This document shows positions 41,001 through 41,335 of a DNA stretch of 41,335 nt, one piece after another. The notes under the pieces are model-generated. The model did no database searches, was not told the origin of the DNA, and saw only the letters and a list, made by a program, of their open reading frames with translations. A program made the position numbers and the translations under genes. How positions within the stretch are numbered: the stretch's first letter is position 1; each line of letters opens with the position of its first letter. This stretch comes from Oscillospiraceae bacterium. GTDB lineage: Bacteria > Bacillota > Clostridia > Oscillospirales > Oscillospiraceae. Location of the stretch: the NCBI GenBank assembly GCA_015068245.1, contig SVKU01000019.1:1-41335 (forward strand). The letters run 5' to 3'.

Positions 41001-41041
41001 AAAAGAACCCACATTTGTCGTAGACAAATGTGGGTTCTTTT
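41001..41041 (+). terminator. Terminator of tRNA-Leu
   Basis: A 19-bp perfect stem (41001-41019 with 41023-41041) has a GTA loop and ends in TTTT. It begins two bases after the tRNA CCA. Confidence 0.9.
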
Positions 41042-41215
41042 CAACTAAATCCACCCTTCCGGGTGGGTGAAATCATCTTCGATGGTGTAATCCCCTTCGG
41101 GGATGAAATCCGGCTCGACGCCGGATGGGTGGATTTAATTTCGTCTGCGTAGCAGATTTCATCCGAGTGAAACGAGGATTTCATCGCGCTTTGCGCGATT
41201 TCATTGAAATGCCCG
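41042..41215. repeat. Array of short hairpins separated by GAAAT/ATTTCAT linkers
   Basis: Consecutive small inverted repeats are visible: CACCC/GGGTG, CATC-TTC-GATG, CCCC-TTC-GGGG, CCGG/CCGG, TCTGC-GTA-GCAGA, CGCG-CTTT-GCGCG. They are punctuated by TGAAAT, ATTTCATC or GATTTCAT. The outer AAATCCACCC (41047) recurs inverted as GGGTGGATTT (41126). No coding frame is supported. It lies between the tRNA terminator and the next promoter. Confidence 0.65.
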
Positions 41216-41232
41216 ATGATTTGCGGTATAAT
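41204..41232 (+). promoter_or_regulatory. Promoter of the gene at the right edge
   Basis: TTGAAA (41204-41209), 17 bp, TATAAT (41227-41232). The -35 overlaps the end of the hairpin array. Confidence 0.75.
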
Positions 41233-41275
41233 CAGTTTGGAAAACAAGAGCTTTACAAACACGAGAGGTCGGAAA

Positions 41276-41335
41276 ATGGAAGCTATTGAACTTCAAAAAG
41301 TTGATAAAGGCACTCCTTTGGCAGAGGACTTGCTG
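41276..41335 (+). CDS. Start of an unidentified gene, truncated by the window edge
   Basis: Twenty codons from ATG 41276 (MEAIELQKVDKGTPLAEDLL) with AGAGGT upstream and a good promoter. The opening would suit a GNAT-type acetyltransferase, but twenty residues are too few to assign a family. Confidence 0.55.
   Translation, partial: MEAIELQKVDKGTPLAEDLL

Noticed and set aside
41041-41262. CRISPR array or small protein gene
   Set aside because: Hairpins differ in sequence and spacing, with no constant repeat of 24-40 bp and no unique spacers; the open frame is only repeat sequence.

Overview
The window reads as chromosome of an obligately anaerobic Gram-positive Clostridia, most likely an Oscillospirales-type gut bacterium. 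This is inferred from gene content and style: moderate GC, AAGGAGG-type ribosome sites with several TTG starts, T-box and lysine riboswitches, sigma-A-like promoters, desulfoferrodoxin and rubredoxin for oxygen defence, RNase J, and many flavin/iron-sulfur reductases. I see no phage genes, transposases or CRISPR arrays.

Layout. (1) 1-6.9 kb: a minus-strand surface/signalling block with a serine/threonine kinase, a zinc-ribbon membrane protein with an extracellular part, and a large secreted beta-helix protein running off the left edge. A helix-turn-helix regulator lies divergently. The membrane and secreted proteins share a closely similar extracellular domain. (2) 6.9-8.9 kb: an unidentified, probably independent structured RNA followed by RNase J. 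(3) 9-13.5 kb: a MarR regulator with a perfect palindromic operator and a two-gene heterodimeric ABC exporter. (4) 13.7-18.5 kb: a DUF1622 membrane protein, a GNAT acetyltransferase, a first 2-enoate-reductase-like flavoenzyme and an HtrA protease. (5) 18.6-20.1 kb: an oxidative-defence operon (thioredoxin, flavin reductase-rubredoxin, superoxide reductase) behind a long palindromic operator. (6) 20.2-24.8 kb: a tryptophan T-box controlling a lone trpB, an unknown protein and a leucine-rich-repeat protein. (7) 25-30.7 kb: a second flavoenzyme, a MATE exporter, a candidate small RNA and a lysine riboswitch controlling an NhaC-family transporter. (8) 31-39.4 kb: a third flavoenzyme, a two-subunit CoA-transferase, a TetR regulator, and an operon of fumarate-reductase-like flavoprotein, ferredoxin and binding lipoprotein. 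(9) 39.4-41.3 kb: an aldehyde dehydrogenase, tRNA-Leu(UAA), an array of small hairpins and the start of a further gene.

How it may work together. Three paralogous FMN/FAD/Fe-S enoate-reductase-like enzymes, a fourth flavoprotein with its own ferredoxin, a CoA-transferase and an aldehyde dehydrogenase suggest reductive disposal of unsaturated or CoA-linked acids, perhaps as electron acceptors. The substrates cannot be read from the sequence. The three flavoenzymes carry Gly/Pro-rich expansions at the same active-site loop. The fumarate-reductase-like protein and the lipoprotein have Gly-rich stretches too. Three matching inverted repeats tie the TetR gene to the flavoprotein-ferredoxin-lipoprotein operon. 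These two observations, with the kinase/shared-ectodomain block and the RNA at 6980-7127, are the best candidates for undescribed biology.
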